From positions 1,736,001 through 1,800,000 of the forward strand of contig OZ244055.1 of the NCBI GenBank assembly GCA_965214975.1: a stretch of DNA of 64,000 nucleotides. The letters are read 5' to 3'. The DNA is from JAJEBT01 sp965214975. GTDB taxonomy: Bacteria; Pseudomonadota; Alphaproteobacteria; MPNO01; UBA830. Positions 15,541 through 24,402 of the stretch are shown here, piece by piece (the first letter of the stretch is position 1; each line of letters opens with the position of its first letter). The position numbers and the translations under genes were made by a program. The notes under the pieces are model-generated. The model saw nothing but the letters and a program-made list of their open reading frames with translations. It made no database searches and was not told the DNA's origin.

Positions 15541-17457
15541 ATGCCAGCCACCCCGCTTCTCGACACGATCGCGGAACCGGGCGACCTGCGCGCGCTCCGC
15601 CCCGAGCAGCTCCGGCAGGTCGCCGACGAGCTCAGGGCCGAGACCATCGAGGCCGTCTCGGTCACGGGCGGCCATCTCGGCGCCGGGCTCGGGGTCGTCG
15701 AGCTGACCGTGGCGCTTCACTACCTGTTCGACACCCCGAACGACCGCGTCATCTGGGACGTCGGCCACCAGGCCTATCCGCACAAGATCCTGACCGGGCG
15801 GCGCGGCCGGATCCGCACGCTCCGCCAGGGCGGCGGGCTGTCGGGCTTCACCAAGCGCTCCGAAAGCGAGTACGACCCCTTCGGAGCGGCCCACGCCTCG
15901 ACCTCGATCTCGGCGGCGCTCGGCTTCTCGGTCGCGCGGGATCTGCAGGGCGGGGCCCGCAAGGTCGTCGCCGTGATCGGCGACGGAGCGATGACCGGCG
16001 GCATGGCCTTCGAGGGGCTCAACAACGCCGGCGCGATGGCCAACAGACTGATCGTGATCCTCAACGACAACGACATGTCGATCGCGCCGCCGGTCGGCGC
16101 CCTGTCGGCCTATCTCTCGCGGCTGATCTCCTCGAAGTCCTACCGCTCGCTCCGCGACCTCGGCCTCGACCTGTCGCAGCGCTTCCCGCGAACGGTGAAG
16201 AAATCCGCCCGGAGGGCGGAAAGCTACGTGCGCGGCATGCTGACCGGGGGCACCCTGTTCGAGGAGCTCGGCTGGTACTATGTCGGGCCGATCGACGGGC
16301 ACAACATGGACCACCTCGTTCCGGTGCTGCGCAACGTCCGCGACGCCGACGCCGAAGGCCCGGTGCTCGTGCACATCGTCACCAAGAAGGGCAAGGGGTA
16401 CGCGCCGGCGGAGCGTTCCGACGACAACTACCACGGCGTCGGCAAGTTCGAGATCCCCACCGGCCGGCTCGCCGGCGGCAGCACGAACCTGCCGAGCTAC
16501 ACCCGCGTGTTCGCGGACAGCCTGATCGGGCAGGCACGCCGCGACGACCGGATCGTCGCGATCACCGCGGCCATGCCGTCCGGGACGGGCCTCGACCGCT
16601 TCGCGAGGGAGTTTCCCGACCGCACCTTCGACGTCGGCCTCGCCGAGCAGCACGCGGTCACCTTCGCGGCCGCGCTGGCCGCCGAGGGCATGAAGCCGTT
16701 CGCGGCGATCTACTCGACGTTTCTCCAGCGCGCCTTCGACCAGATCGTCCACGACGTGGCGATCCAGGATCTGCCGGTCCGCTTCGCCCTCGACCGGGCG
16801 GGCTACGTGGGAGCCGACGGCCAGACCCATTGCGGGGCGTTCGACGTCGCCTACATGGGCTGCGTTCCCGGCATGGTCCTGATGGCGGCCTCGGACGAGG
16901 CGGAACTCGCGCGGATGGTGGCGACGGCCGTCGCGATCGACGACCGGCCCAGCGCCTTCCGCTACCCGCGCGGCAGCGGGACCGGGGCGGAGATCCCCGA
17001 AAACCCGGAGCCGCTCGAGCCCGGCCGGGGCCGCATCGTCCGGGAGGGATCCCGGGTGGCGCTCCTGTCCTACGGAACCCGGCTCGCGGACTGTCTCGAG
17101 GCGGCCGACGGCCTCGACGCGCGCGGGCTGTCGACGACGGTCGCCGACGCGCGTTTCGCCAAGCCCCTCGACGACGCCCTGGTCCGGCGCCTCGCCGCCG
17201 AGCACCGGATCCTGGTCACCGTCGAGGAGGGGTCGATCGGCGGATTCGCTTCCCAGGTCATGCATCTTCTGGCGCATGACGGCCTGCTCGACACCAGCCT
17301 CGCGTTCCGGCCCATGGTCATGCCGGACGCGTTCCTCGACCAGGACACGCCGCAGCGCCAGGTGCGGGACGCCGGCCTCGACGCCGCGGGCATCGTGGCC
17401 ACCGTTCTCCGCTCACTCGGGGAGGAGGATGTCGCGCGCGCGACACGGGCGGGATAG
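15541..17457 (+). CDS. dxs: 1-deoxy-D-xylulose-5-phosphate synthase
   Basis: The thiamine-diphosphate enzyme that starts the MEP isoprenoid pathway from pyruvate and glyceraldehyde 3-phosphate. The product has 638 residues, the usual length. The TPP-binding motif is GDGAMTGGMAFEGLNN with a downstream NDNDMSI, and SVTGGHLGAGLGVVELT, DVGHQAYPHKILTGR, the DVGLAEQHAVTFAAALA block with the general acid Glu, and the C-terminal VTVEEGSIGGFASQV are all family features. It sits between ispA and hpnD, which fits supply of precursors to squalene. The hpnD start lies inside its last 29 bases. Confidence 0.96.
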   Translation: MPATPLLDTIAEPGDLRALRPEQLRQVADELRAETIEAVSVTGGHLGAGLGVVELTVALHYLFDTPNDRVIWDVGHQAYPHKILTGRRGRIRTLRQGGGLSGFTKRSESEYDPFGAAHASTSISAALGFSVARDLQGGARKVVAVIGDGAMTGGMAFEGLNNAGAMANRLIVILNDNDMSIAPPVGALSAYLSRLISSKSYRSLRDLGLDLSQRFPRTVKKSARRAESYVRGMLTGGTLFEELGWYYVGPIDGHNMDHLVPVLRNVRDADAEGPVLVHIVTKKGKGYAPAERSDDNYHGVGKFEIPTGRLAGGSTNLPSYTRVFADSLIGQARRDDRIVAITAAMPSGTGLDRFAREFPDRTFDVGLAEQHAVTFAAALAAEGMKPFAAIYSTFLQRAFDQIVHDVAIQDLPVRFALDRAGYVGADGQTHCGAFDVAYMGCVPGMVLMAASDEAELARMVATAVAIDDRPSAFRYPRGSGTGAEIPENPEPLEPGRGRIVREGSRVALLSYGTRLADCLEAADGLDARGLSTTVADARFAKPLDDALVRRLAAEHRILVTVEEGSIGGFASQVMHLLAHDGLLDTSLAFRPMVMPDAFLDQDTPQRQVRDAGLDAAGIVATVLRSLGEEDVARATRAG

Positions 17458-18316
17458 GCCGCGCGGCCGCGACGGCGGCCCCGTCGATCCCCGGGCGCAC
17501 GTCAACCGCGTGGTCGCGCGGTCGGGCACGTCGTTCCTGCCGGGGATGAGGGTGCTGGCGCCGGAACGGCGCCGGGCGGTCTACGCGATCTACGCCTTCT
17601 GCCGCGAGGTCGACGACATCGCGGACGAGCCGGGCCGGCCGCACGACAAGAGACGCGCCCTCGACGCCTGGAGAGAGGAGATCGGACGGCTCTACGCCGG
17701 CCGGCCGGCATGGCCGACGACGAGGGCGCTGCTGCGGCCGGTGCGGCGCTTCGACCTGCCGCGGGCGGAATTCCTCGCCGTGATCGAGGGCATGGAGATC
17801 GACGCCGCCCCGACGGTGCGGATGCGGGAGCTCGACGATCTGCTGGCCTACTGCCGCAAGGTCGCCGGCGCCGTCGGCATGCTGCTGGTCCGCACCTTCG
17901 GCGTGCCGCACCATCCCGGCCCCCGGATCGCCGAGACCCTCGGCTGCGCGCTCCAGCTGACCAACATCCTGCGCGACCTGAGCAAGGACGCCGCGCTCGA
18001 GCGCATCTACGTCCCGCTCGACATGCTCGCCCGCCACGGCGTCGCGGAGCATTCCTCCGACGCCGCGTTCCTCCATCCCGGCTTCGCCGGGGCCTGCGCC
18101 GAGCTGGCGGCGCTGGCGCGCCGCCGCTACGGCGAGGCGGATCTCCTGCTCGCCGAACTGGGATACCGGCGCATGCGTCCGGCGGTCGTGATGATGAAGG
18201 TCTACAGGGAGATTCTCGACCGCCTCGAGGAGCGCGGCTGGGACCGGATCGACGGGACGGTCCGGGTGCCGCGGACCCACGGGCTGTGGCTGACGCTCCG
18301 CTACGGCATGCTGTGA
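17429..18316 (+). CDS. hpnD: Presqualene diphosphate synthase HpnD
   Basis: One of the three-enzyme HpnCDE route to squalene; HpnD joins two farnesyl diphosphates to presqualene diphosphate. The product has 295 residues. The first Asp-rich motif lies in YAIYAFCREVDDIADEPG and the second in TNILRDLSKDAALERIYVP; the VARSGTSFLPGMRVL N-terminus and CRKVAGAVGMLLVRTFG helix are typical. The ATG at 17429 is the last start upstream of the conserved N-terminus and overlaps dxs by 29 bases, with a strong GGAGGAGG close by, so translation is probably coupled to dxs. hpnE follows with a four-base overlap. Confidence 0.9.
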   Translation: MSRARHGRDRPRGRDGGPVDPRAHVNRVVARSGTSFLPGMRVLAPERRRAVYAIYAFCREVDDIADEPGRPHDKRRALDAWREEIGRLYAGRPAWPTTRALLRPVRRFDLPRAEFLAVIEGMEIDAAPTVRMRELDDLLAYCRKVAGAVGMLLVRTFGVPHHPGPRIAETLGCALQLTNILRDLSKDAALERIYVPLDMLARHGVAEHSSDAAFLHPGFAGACAELAALARRRYGEADLLLAELGYRRMRPAVVMMKVYREILDRLEERGWDRIDGTVRVPRTHGLWLTLRYGML

Positions 18317-19578
18317 CGGCCGCGCCCGCGGTCCATGTCGTCGGCGCCGGCCTCGCGGGGCTCGCCGCGGCGGTCGCGCTCGCCCGCGGCGGCCGGACCG
18401 TCGCGCTCCACGAGGCCGGCGGAAGGGCCGGCGGCCGCTGCGCGTCCCGCGACGACCCCCTGCTCGGCCGCGCGCTCGACAACGGCAACCATCTTCTCCT
18501 GAGCGGCAACCGGGACGCCATGCGGTATCTCGAGACCGTCGGGGCGGCCGACCTGCTGGACGGCCCCGAGGAGGCGCGCTTCCCGTTTCTCGATCTGCGC
18601 ACCGGCCAGCGGTGGGTGCTGCGCCCGAACGCCGGACGGCTGCCGTGGTGGCTCCTCGCCCCCCGGCGTCGGGTGCCGGGCACGGCGTTCGCGGACTACC
18701 TGCCGGGGCTGCGCCTGGCGGCGGCCGGCCCGAAGGCCACGGTGGCCGGCTGCGTCGGCGGCGGCCGCCTCTTCGAGAGGCTGTGGGAGCCGCTCGCGAC
18801 GGCCGTCCTGAACGCGCCGCCCCGTCTCGGCGCGGCCAGGCTTCTGCGGGCCGCGCTCGGCGAGACCTTCGCCCGCGGCGAGGCCGCCTGCCGGCCCCGG
18901 GTCGCGGGACCGGGGCTTTCCCCGACCTTCGTGGATCCGGCCCTCGGCTTTCTCCGGCGAAGCGGCGCCGCGATCCGGTTCGGGCGCCGGCTTCGCGGGA
19001 TCGTCCGCGCGGACGGCCGGGCGGCGGCGCTGGATTTCGGGACCGACACGGTCGCGCTCGGGAAGCGCGACGGCGCCGTCCTCGCCCTGCCGCCGTCCGC
19101 CGCGGCCGCGCTGATGCCGGAGATCGACGCTCCGGCAGGGAGCCAGCCGATCGTCAACGTGCATTTCCGGCTGCCCGGCCCCGCGGACCTGCCCTTCGGC
19201 TCGCCCTTCCTCGGACTGATCGGCGGCACCGCCCAGTGGCTGTTCGCGCGGGGCGACGTCGCCTCGGTCACGGTCAGCGCCGCCGGCGGCCTCTCCGAGC
19301 TTCCGGCCGCGACCGTCGCCGAGAGAACCTGGGCCGACGCCGCCTCCGCTCTCGGCCGGAAGCGGATTCCGCTGCCGCCCCACCGCGTCGTCAAGGAGCG
19401 GCGCGCCACGTTCGCGCAGACCCCCGGGAACCTGCGAAAACGTCCCGGAACCCGGACCGCCCTCGCCAACCTGTGGCTCGCCGGCGACTGGACAGACACC
19501 GGCCTTCCGGCGACGATCGAGGGCGCCGTCCGGTCGGGCCACAGGGCGGCGCGGATCGCCGCCGGCGAATTGCCGTAG
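18313..19578 (+). CDS. hpnE: Squalene-forming FAD oxidoreductase HpnE
   Basis: An FAD-dependent amine-oxidoreductase-type enzyme that reduces hydroxysqualene to squalene as the last step of HpnCDE. The product has 421 residues. The N-terminal dinucleotide fold is VHVVGAGLAGLAAAVALARGGRTVALHEAGGRAGGRCAS, followed by the family's DNGNHLLLSGNRDAMRYL, and the C-terminus has the FAD motif NLWLAGDWTDTGLPATIEGAVRSGHRAA. The GTG start at 18313 overlaps the hpnD stop. The adjacency to hpnD and the presence of hpnC nearby make HpnE much more likely than a phytoene desaturase. Confidence 0.9.
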   Translation: MTAAPAVHVVGAGLAGLAAAVALARGGRTVALHEAGGRAGGRCASRDDPLLGRALDNGNHLLLSGNRDAMRYLETVGAADLLDGPEEARFPFLDLRTGQRWVLRPNAGRLPWWLLAPRRRVPGTAFADYLPGLRLAAAGPKATVAGCVGGGRLFERLWEPLATAVLNAPPRLGAARLLRAALGETFARGEAACRPRVAGPGLSPTFVDPALGFLRRSGAAIRFGRRLRGIVRADGRAAALDFGTDTVALGKRDGAVLALPPSAAAALMPEIDAPAGSQPIVNVHFRLPGPADLPFGSPFLGLIGGTAQWLFARGDVASVTVSAAGGLSELPAATVAERTWADAASALGRKRIPLPPHRVVKERRATFAQTPGNLRKRPGTRTALANLWLAGDWTDTGLPATIEGAVRSGHRAARIAAGELP

Positions 19579-19618
19579 CGTCCGCGGCGAACGCCGCCAA
19601 CCGAGGAGGGCAGCCCCC

Positions 19619-21199
19619 ATGAGCCAGCAGGCCGACGGCGTGACCAAGCGCCGGTTCCTTCAAGGCGTCGGAGCGGCGGCCGGCGCGGCGGCGGTGTACC
19701 GCAGCCTGCAGGCGCTCGGTCTCGAGGCCGCCGGCGACGCGCAGGCGGCGGCCCCCGACCTGCCGCGGGGTTCGGGCCGGGGCGTCCACGTGGCGATCCT
19801 CGGCGCCGGGATCTCCGGCATGACGGCCGCCCACGAACTGTCCAGGGCGGGCTATCGCTGCACCATCCTCGAGGCGGACCGGCGCGCGGGCGGCCGCAGC
19901 CTGACGGCGCGCGGCGGCGACGTCGTCGAGGAGACCGACAGCCGGCAGCGGGTGGATTTCGACCTCGACGGAGACCTCTACGCCAATCTCGGGCCGGCGC
20001 GCATCCCGCACCATCACCGCGCGCTTCTCGGGTACTGCAAGGAGTTCGGCGTCGCGCTCGAGGTCTTCACCAACGACAACCGCGCGGCCCTTTTCCACGA
20101 CCGCGCGCGCTTCGGCGGCGAACCCGTCACGGCGCGCCGCGCCCTCGCGGACACGCGGGGCTATGTCGCGGAACTGCTCGCCAAGGCCGCCGCCGGAGGG
20201 GCCCTGGACGACGTCCTCACGGCCGCGGACAGGGAACGGCTGCTCGAGATGCTCGTCGCCTACGGCGACCTCGACGGGAAGCGCCGCTACGCCGGATCGA
20301 CGCGGGGCGGCTACCGCGGAGCCGCGGTCAACGCCGGGTTCGGGGACCGCCCCGCGAGCGACCCGCTCGATCTCGGGGAGCTTCTGCGCGCCGATTTCTG
20401 GCGCTACAAGCTGCATTTCGACGATTTCCTGGACCAGCACCCGACCCTGCTGCAACCCGTCGGCGGCATGGACGCGATCGCGAGGGCGTTCCTGCGGCGC
20501 GTCGGCCCCCTCATCCGCTACGGCAGCGTCGTCGAGCAGATCCGCAGAACCTCCGGAGGCGTCCGCGCCGTCTACCGGCAGCGGCCGGGCGGCACGGTCC
20601 GCGCGCTCGACGCCGACTACGCGGTCTGCACGATTCCGGCGCCGGTCCTCAAGGACATCCCGAGCGACTTCTCCGCCGAGACCCGCGCCGCGATCGCCGG
20701 AACGGCGTTCGAACCGGCGGTCAAGATCGCCTTCCAGGCCCGCCGCCGGTTCTGGGAGGACGACGCGGCCATCTACGGCGGCATCTCGTGGACCGACCAG
20801 GACATCACGCAGATCTGGTATCCGTCCCACGGCTACCATCGGCGGAACGGCATCGTCATGGGCGCCTATGTCTGGGACGCCGAACCGGCCCTGCGCTACG
20901 CCGCGATGGCCCCGCGCCGCCGTCTCGCAGCCGCGACCGCCGAGGGGGAACGGCTCCATCCCGGCTACGCCGGGGAGATCGGCGCCGGCGTGAGCCGCGC
21001 CTGGTCCAAGGCGCCGTTCCAGAAAGGCGCCTGGCCGGCCTACCGGAAGCTGCCCGACGCGCTCCGGCGCCCCGACGGCCCGGTCCACTTCGCGGGCGAC
21101 CAGGCGACCGCGCTGCCGGGCTGGCAGGAAGGGGCCGTCATCGCGGCCCGGGCCGCGGTCCGGGCGATCGGCGAGCGGGTGGCGCGGCGGCGGGGCTGA
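19619..21199 (+). CDS. Tat-type flavin monoamine/L-amino acid oxidase
   Basis: An exported FAD-dependent oxidase of 526 residues, similar to flavin monoamine oxidases and L-amino acid oxidases, which convert amines or amino acids to imines with formation of hydrogen peroxide. The N-terminus has a twin-arginine-like signal (TKRRFLQGVGAAAGAAAVY). The FAD fold is VAILGAGISGMTAAHELSRAGYRCTILEADRRAGGR, the NLGPARIPHHHR segment is typical of the L-amino acid oxidase side, and the C-terminus has VHFAGDQATALPGWQEGAVIAARAA. It starts 40 bases after hpnE with a GAGGAGG site, so it may be co-transcribed with the squalene genes, but a role in hopanoid synthesis is not implied by sequence. The substrate is unknown. 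Confidence 0.85.
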   Translation: MSQQADGVTKRRFLQGVGAAAGAAAVYRSLQALGLEAAGDAQAAAPDLPRGSGRGVHVAILGAGISGMTAAHELSRAGYRCTILEADRRAGGRSLTARGGDVVEETDSRQRVDFDLDGDLYANLGPARIPHHHRALLGYCKEFGVALEVFTNDNRAALFHDRARFGGEPVTARRALADTRGYVAELLAKAAAGGALDDVLTAADRERLLEMLVAYGDLDGKRRYAGSTRGGYRGAAVNAGFGDRPASDPLDLGELLRADFWRYKLHFDDFLDQHPTLLQPVGGMDAIARAFLRRVGPLIRYGSVVEQIRRTSGGVRAVYRQRPGGTVRALDADYAVCTIPAPVLKDIPSDFSAETRAAIAGTAFEPAVKIAFQARRRFWEDDAAIYGGISWTDQDITQIWYPSHGYHRRNGIVMGAYVWDAEPALRYAAMAPRRRLAAATAEGERLHPGYAGEIGAGVSRAWSKAPFQKGAWPAYRKLPDALRRPDGPVHFAGDQATALPGWQEGAVIAARAAVRAIGERVARRRG

Positions 21200-21229
21200 C
21201 GAGGCGGCGACGGAGGCGCGGTTTCCGGG

Positions 21230-22126
21230 TCAGCGGCCGGACGCCGCCCCCGGCCGCGGAAGGCGCGACAGCGCGCCGCGCAAGGCGCCGCCCGCGCAGC
21301 AGGCCGCGAAGCGCGGCCTGCGCAGAACCACGCGTTCCGCCAGCGGGTCGCGCCGCCCGAGTTCGCCGGCGAGCCTTCGGGCGACGGCGAGGGTCGCCGC
21401 CGCCTCCATCGCCAGGCGCGGGCTGCGGACGCGGAGCGGCAGGTCGCGGGCCGCTTCCAGCAGATCGCTGGCCGCGTCGAGACAGCGGTCAAGCACGCCC
21501 CGGAGGGCCGGCGTCGCGCGGTCCGCGCCCAGGGCCCCGGCGCCGACGCCGGCCTCCGACATCCATTCCAGGGGAAGATAGAGTCTGCCGAGCGCCCGCC
21601 AGTCGCCGCCGCAGTCCTGCAGGTGGTCGAGCACCTGCAGGGCGTTGCAGAGCGCGTCGGAGGCCGGATACAGGGTCCGGCTCTCGCCGTGGAGATCGAC
21701 GAGATAGCGCCCGACCGGCGCCGCCGACAGGTCGCAGTAGCCCATCAGCTCGTCCCAGCTGCCGTAGCGGCGCCCCGCCGCGTCGCGCTTGAAGGCCAGC
21801 GTCAGATCGATGCAGTGGCGCTCCGTCACGCCGGTCTCGGCGAGGCTGCGGCGCATGTCGACGGCCTTGGCGAAGGCCGGGCCGGGACCGGGGTCGCCGG
21901 CGACGGCGGCCGCGAATCCGTCGAGTCTCGCGATCTTGTCGGCGGCGGGAAGGTCCGGATCGTCGGCGATGTCGTCGATCGCCCGCGCGTAGGCGTAGAA
22001 GAGCCTCGCGTGCCGTCTCAGGCGCGCGGGCAGCAGCCACGACGCCACGGGAAAGTTCTCGTGCTTCGCACCCCTTCCCGAGGGCGTCTCGATCGCCGAG
22101 GTTCCGTCCAACGCCGCCCGCACCAT
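21230..22126 (-). CDS. hpnC: Hydroxysqualene synthase HpnC
   Basis: Converts presqualene diphosphate to hydroxysqualene in the HpnCDE squalene route. The product has 298 residues. It has KHENFPVASWLLPARLRRH at the N-terminus, the first Asp-rich motif in YARAIDDIADDPDLP, and the second in LQVLDHLQDCGGDWRALGRLYLP, both typical of HpnC as distinct from HpnD. The start at 22126 was chosen from the family's N-terminus; the frame is open 45 codons further upstream to an ATG that would overlap the DUF2794 start. It lies on the strand opposite hpnDE, tail to tail with the amine oxidase gene. No squalene-hopene cyclase is in the window. Confidence 0.88.
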   Translation of the reverse strand: MVRAALDGTSAIETPSGRGAKHENFPVASWLLPARLRRHARLFYAYARAIDDIADDPDLPAADKIARLDGFAAAVAGDPGPGPAFAKAVDMRRSLAETGVTERHCIDLTLAFKRDAAGRRYGSWDELMGYCDLSAAPVGRYLVDLHGESRTLYPASDALCNALQVLDHLQDCGGDWRALGRLYLPLEWMSEAGVGAGALGADRATPALRGVLDRCLDAASDLLEAARDLPLRVRSPRLAMEAAATLAVARRLAGELGRRDPLAERVVLRRPRFAACCAGGALRGALSRLPRPGAASGR

Positions 22127-22259
22127 GTCCGGCCGTTCCGCGCCATGGTAGCGCGGCCGCGGCGGCGGCGGCAAGCCGCTTTCCCGGCGCTGGACGGGGA
22201 CCGCCAAATCGGCGAAGATCGCCCCGATTCCGGCGAACGACGAGGAACCCCCGCCGCTC

Positions 22260-22622
22260 ATGACGTCCGTCGTCCAGATCTCGGACTACCGGCCCGGGCG
22301 GGTCCGGCGCGCCGAAGGGGGGAACCGGCACTGCTGCTTCAACCGCCGCGAACTCGACATGATCCTGTCCGTGTACAGCGACCGGGTGATAAACGGCGAC
22401 TGGAAGGACTACGCGATCTGCCATGACAGCGTCTCGGCGACGTTCCGGGTCTACCGCAGCTCCAGCCAGCAGCCGGTCGTCACCGTCGCGAAGCGCCGCC
22501 TTCCCGGAGAGGGGGCGGAATTCGCGGTCTACGACGGAACGGGGCGGCAGCTGAAGCGGGGCGCCACGCTCCGCGACGCGCTGTCGGTGCTGAAACGGAG
22601 GCTCCGCCTCGTCGGCGGCTGA
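22260..22622 (+). CDS. DUF2794 domain protein
   Basis: A protein of 120 residues with the DUF2794 fold, a family found almost only in alphaproteobacteria and without known function. The core reads CCFNRRELDMILSVYSDRVI, NGDWKDYAICHDSVSATFRVYR, VVTVAKRRLPGEGAEFAVYD and GATLRDALSVLKRRL. The ATG at 22260 lies opposite the region upstream of hpnC, so the two are divergently transcribed from a 130-base interval. It is convergent with the NUDIX gene, 18 bases from its stop. The family assignment is firm; nothing can be said about its role. Confidence 0.85.
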   Translation: MTSVVQISDYRPGRVRRAEGGNRHCCFNRRELDMILSVYSDRVINGDWKDYAICHDSVSATFRVYRSSSQQPVVTVAKRRLPGEGAEFAVYDGTGRQLKRGATLRDALSVLKRRLRLVGG

Positions 22623-22640
22623 CCGCGCCCGGCGCGGCGC

Positions 22641-23351
22641 CTACTGGTAGATCCGCCGGTGCGCGCCGCCGGGGACGTGCAGGAAGAACGGGATCTTTCC
22701 GGACGGATCCGGCCGGCCCGCCAGCAGGTCGGCGCAGTATTCGAGAATCGCGCGCGTCACGTGCGCGAGTTCCAGGCCGCGGGCGTCGCCGAGCGGGATC
22801 CAGTCCAGATCCTCGAGTTCGCCGGAACCCCGGATCTCCCCCGTGGCGTCCGCCGCGGCGACCGTGAAGAACCGGGCGTCGAACCGCACCGGCCGGAAAC
22901 GGGGCGTCACCGCCCGCGCCACGTAGCGCAGGGTGTCGAGCCGCGGCGCCATCCCGGTCGCGAAGAACCCCTCCCAGCCCCGCGGCGGCGGGCGGTGCGG
23001 CAGCGGATCCTCGAGGCCGATCGCGAGGCCCGTCTCCTCGAAGGTCTCGCGCACCGCGGCGACGGCGATCGACCGCCCCCGGCCGCGCCGCGTCGTGCGC
23101 GCCAGCTGCGCGGCGGCCGCCGGCGCCATCTCGGTGGCCGAACGCACCCTGGCGTCGCGGGCGTCGACGCGCCCGCCGGGGAAAACGTGGCGCCGGGGCA
23201 TGAAGCTGTGGCCGGCGTGGCGCCGGCCCATCAGGATCTCGAGGCCGCGGCGGCCCGCCCGCCACATGATCACGCTCGCCGCGTCCTTCGGCCGCGGCGC
23301 CGGCGTTCCGGGCGGACTCACGGGAAGCGGCGGCGGGCCTTCGGCGCTCAC
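22641..23351 (-). CDS. NUDIX hydrolase
   Basis: A hydrolase of nucleoside-diphosphate-linked compounds, 236 residues long. The Nudix box is partly visible as VFPGGRVDARD followed, after an insert of about 35 residues, by AAVRETFEETGLAIG, with the catalytic glutamates in the RETFEETG helix. The order GGx-(long insert)-REtxEEtG is typical of the NUDT19/CoAse-like group, so acyl-CoA or a related molecule is a possible substrate. The ATG overlaps the stop of the IPP isomerase gene (four bases), placing it last in the minus-strand run dctP-dctQM-fni. Confidence 0.85.
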   Translation of the reverse strand: MSAEGPPPLPVSPPGTPAPRPKDAASVIMWRAGRRGLEILMGRRHAGHSFMPRRHVFPGGRVDARDARVRSATEMAPAAAAQLARTTRRGRGRSIAVAAVRETFEETGLAIGLEDPLPHRPPPRGWEGFFATGMAPRLDTLRYVARAVTPRFRPVRFDARFFTVAAADATGEIRGSGELEDLDWIPLGDARGLELAHVTRAILEYCADLLAGRPDPSGKIPFFLHVPGGAHRRIYQ

Positions 23352-24394
23352 CTGCCGGGCCCCGTGCGGCGGATGCGGGCGCGGCGAAGCGCCGCGAGAT
23401 CGGCGCTGCCGGTGCAGAACATCGCGATCCGCAGCTGCCGGACCGCGGTCTCGAGCCGTCCGGCGGCCGCCGTCGCGGCGTCCGCGGTCCGGGCGGCGGC
23501 CTCGAGGGCCGGCGCCGCCATGCCGACGAGCGCGGCGCCGAGACGCACCGCCTTGGCGGCGTCGATGCCGGTGCGGATGCCGCCGGAAGCGAACACGGGA
23601 AGCTCCGGGACCGCGGCGACCGCCGCGACGAGCGCCTCCGCGGTGGGAATGCCCCAGCCGGCGAATCCGTGCGCGACGGCGGCCTCGAGGGGATCCCTCT
23701 GGCGCCAGGCCTCGACCTCGCTCCAGCTGGTGCCGCCGGCGCCCGCGACGTCGACGGCCGCGGCCCCAGCGTCGGCGAGCCGGCGCGCCGCGTCGGCGGA
23801 GATCCCGTTGCCGACCTCCTTGGCGACCACCGGAACCTCGAGCGCCCGCGCCACCGCCTCGATCCGGCGGAGAACGCCGGACCAGTCGCGGTCGCCTTCG
23901 GGCTGGACCGCCTCCTGGAGCGGGTTGAGGTGCAGGAACAGGGCGTCGGCCCCGATCATGTCGACGGCCCGCCGCGCCTCGTCGGCCCCGTAGCCGCGGT
24001 TGAGCTGGGCCGCCCCGAGATTGGCGAAGAGCAGGACGTCGGGGGCGGCGCGGCGGACGGCGAAGGTCGGCGCGAGCGCGGCGTCCTCCAGTGCGGCGCG
24101 CTGCGAGCCGACACCCATCGCGACGCCGAGCGACTGCGCCGTTTCGGCGAGCCTGAGGTTGATCCCCCGCGCGCGCTCCGTCCCGCCGGTCATGCTCGAG
24201 ATCAGGAACGGCGCCGCGAGGCGGCGGCCGAAAAGATCCAGCGACATGTCGACGGCCGCGAAATCGATCTCCGGCAGCGCGTCGTGCTCGAGCGCCCAGG
24301 CCTCGAATCCGGACGTCACCCCCTTGGCCGAGACGTCCCGGCCGAGAACGGTCTCGAGGTGCTCGCGCTTGCGGGTCTCGATCGGGTCGTTCAT
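23348..24394 (-). CDS. fni: Type 2 isopentenyl-diphosphate delta-isomerase
   Basis: The FMN-dependent isomerase that interconverts isopentenyl and dimethylallyl diphosphate. The product has 348 residues. The N-terminus has RKREHLETVLGRDV; then follow APFLISSMTGGT, GVGSQRAALED, LFANLGAAQLNRGYG, FLHLNPLQEAVQPEGD with the conserved Gln/Glu, VVAKEVGNGI, and the FMN phosphate site VFASGGIRTGID. This enzyme complements the MEP pathway represented by dxs at 15.5 kb. It starts eight bases after the TRAP transporter gene and overlaps the NUDIX gene, so it is probably expressed as part of the TRAP run. Confidence 0.93.
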   Translation of the reverse strand: MNDPIETRKREHLETVLGRDVSAKGVTSGFEAWALEHDALPEIDFAAVDMSLDLFGRRLAAPFLISSMTGGTERARGINLRLAETAQSLGVAMGVGSQRAALEDAALAPTFAVRRAAPDVLLFANLGAAQLNRGYGADEARRAVDMIGADALFLHLNPLQEAVQPEGDRDWSGVLRRIEAVARALEVPVVAKEVGNGISADAARRLADAGAAAVDVAGAGGTSWSEVEAWRQRDPLEAAVAHGFAGWGIPTAEALVAAVAAVPELPVFASGGIRTGIDAAKAVRLGAALVGMAAPALEAAARTADAATAAAGRLETAVRQLRIAMFCTGSADLAALRRARIRRTGPGR

Positions 24395-24402
24395 CGCCGC
24401 CT

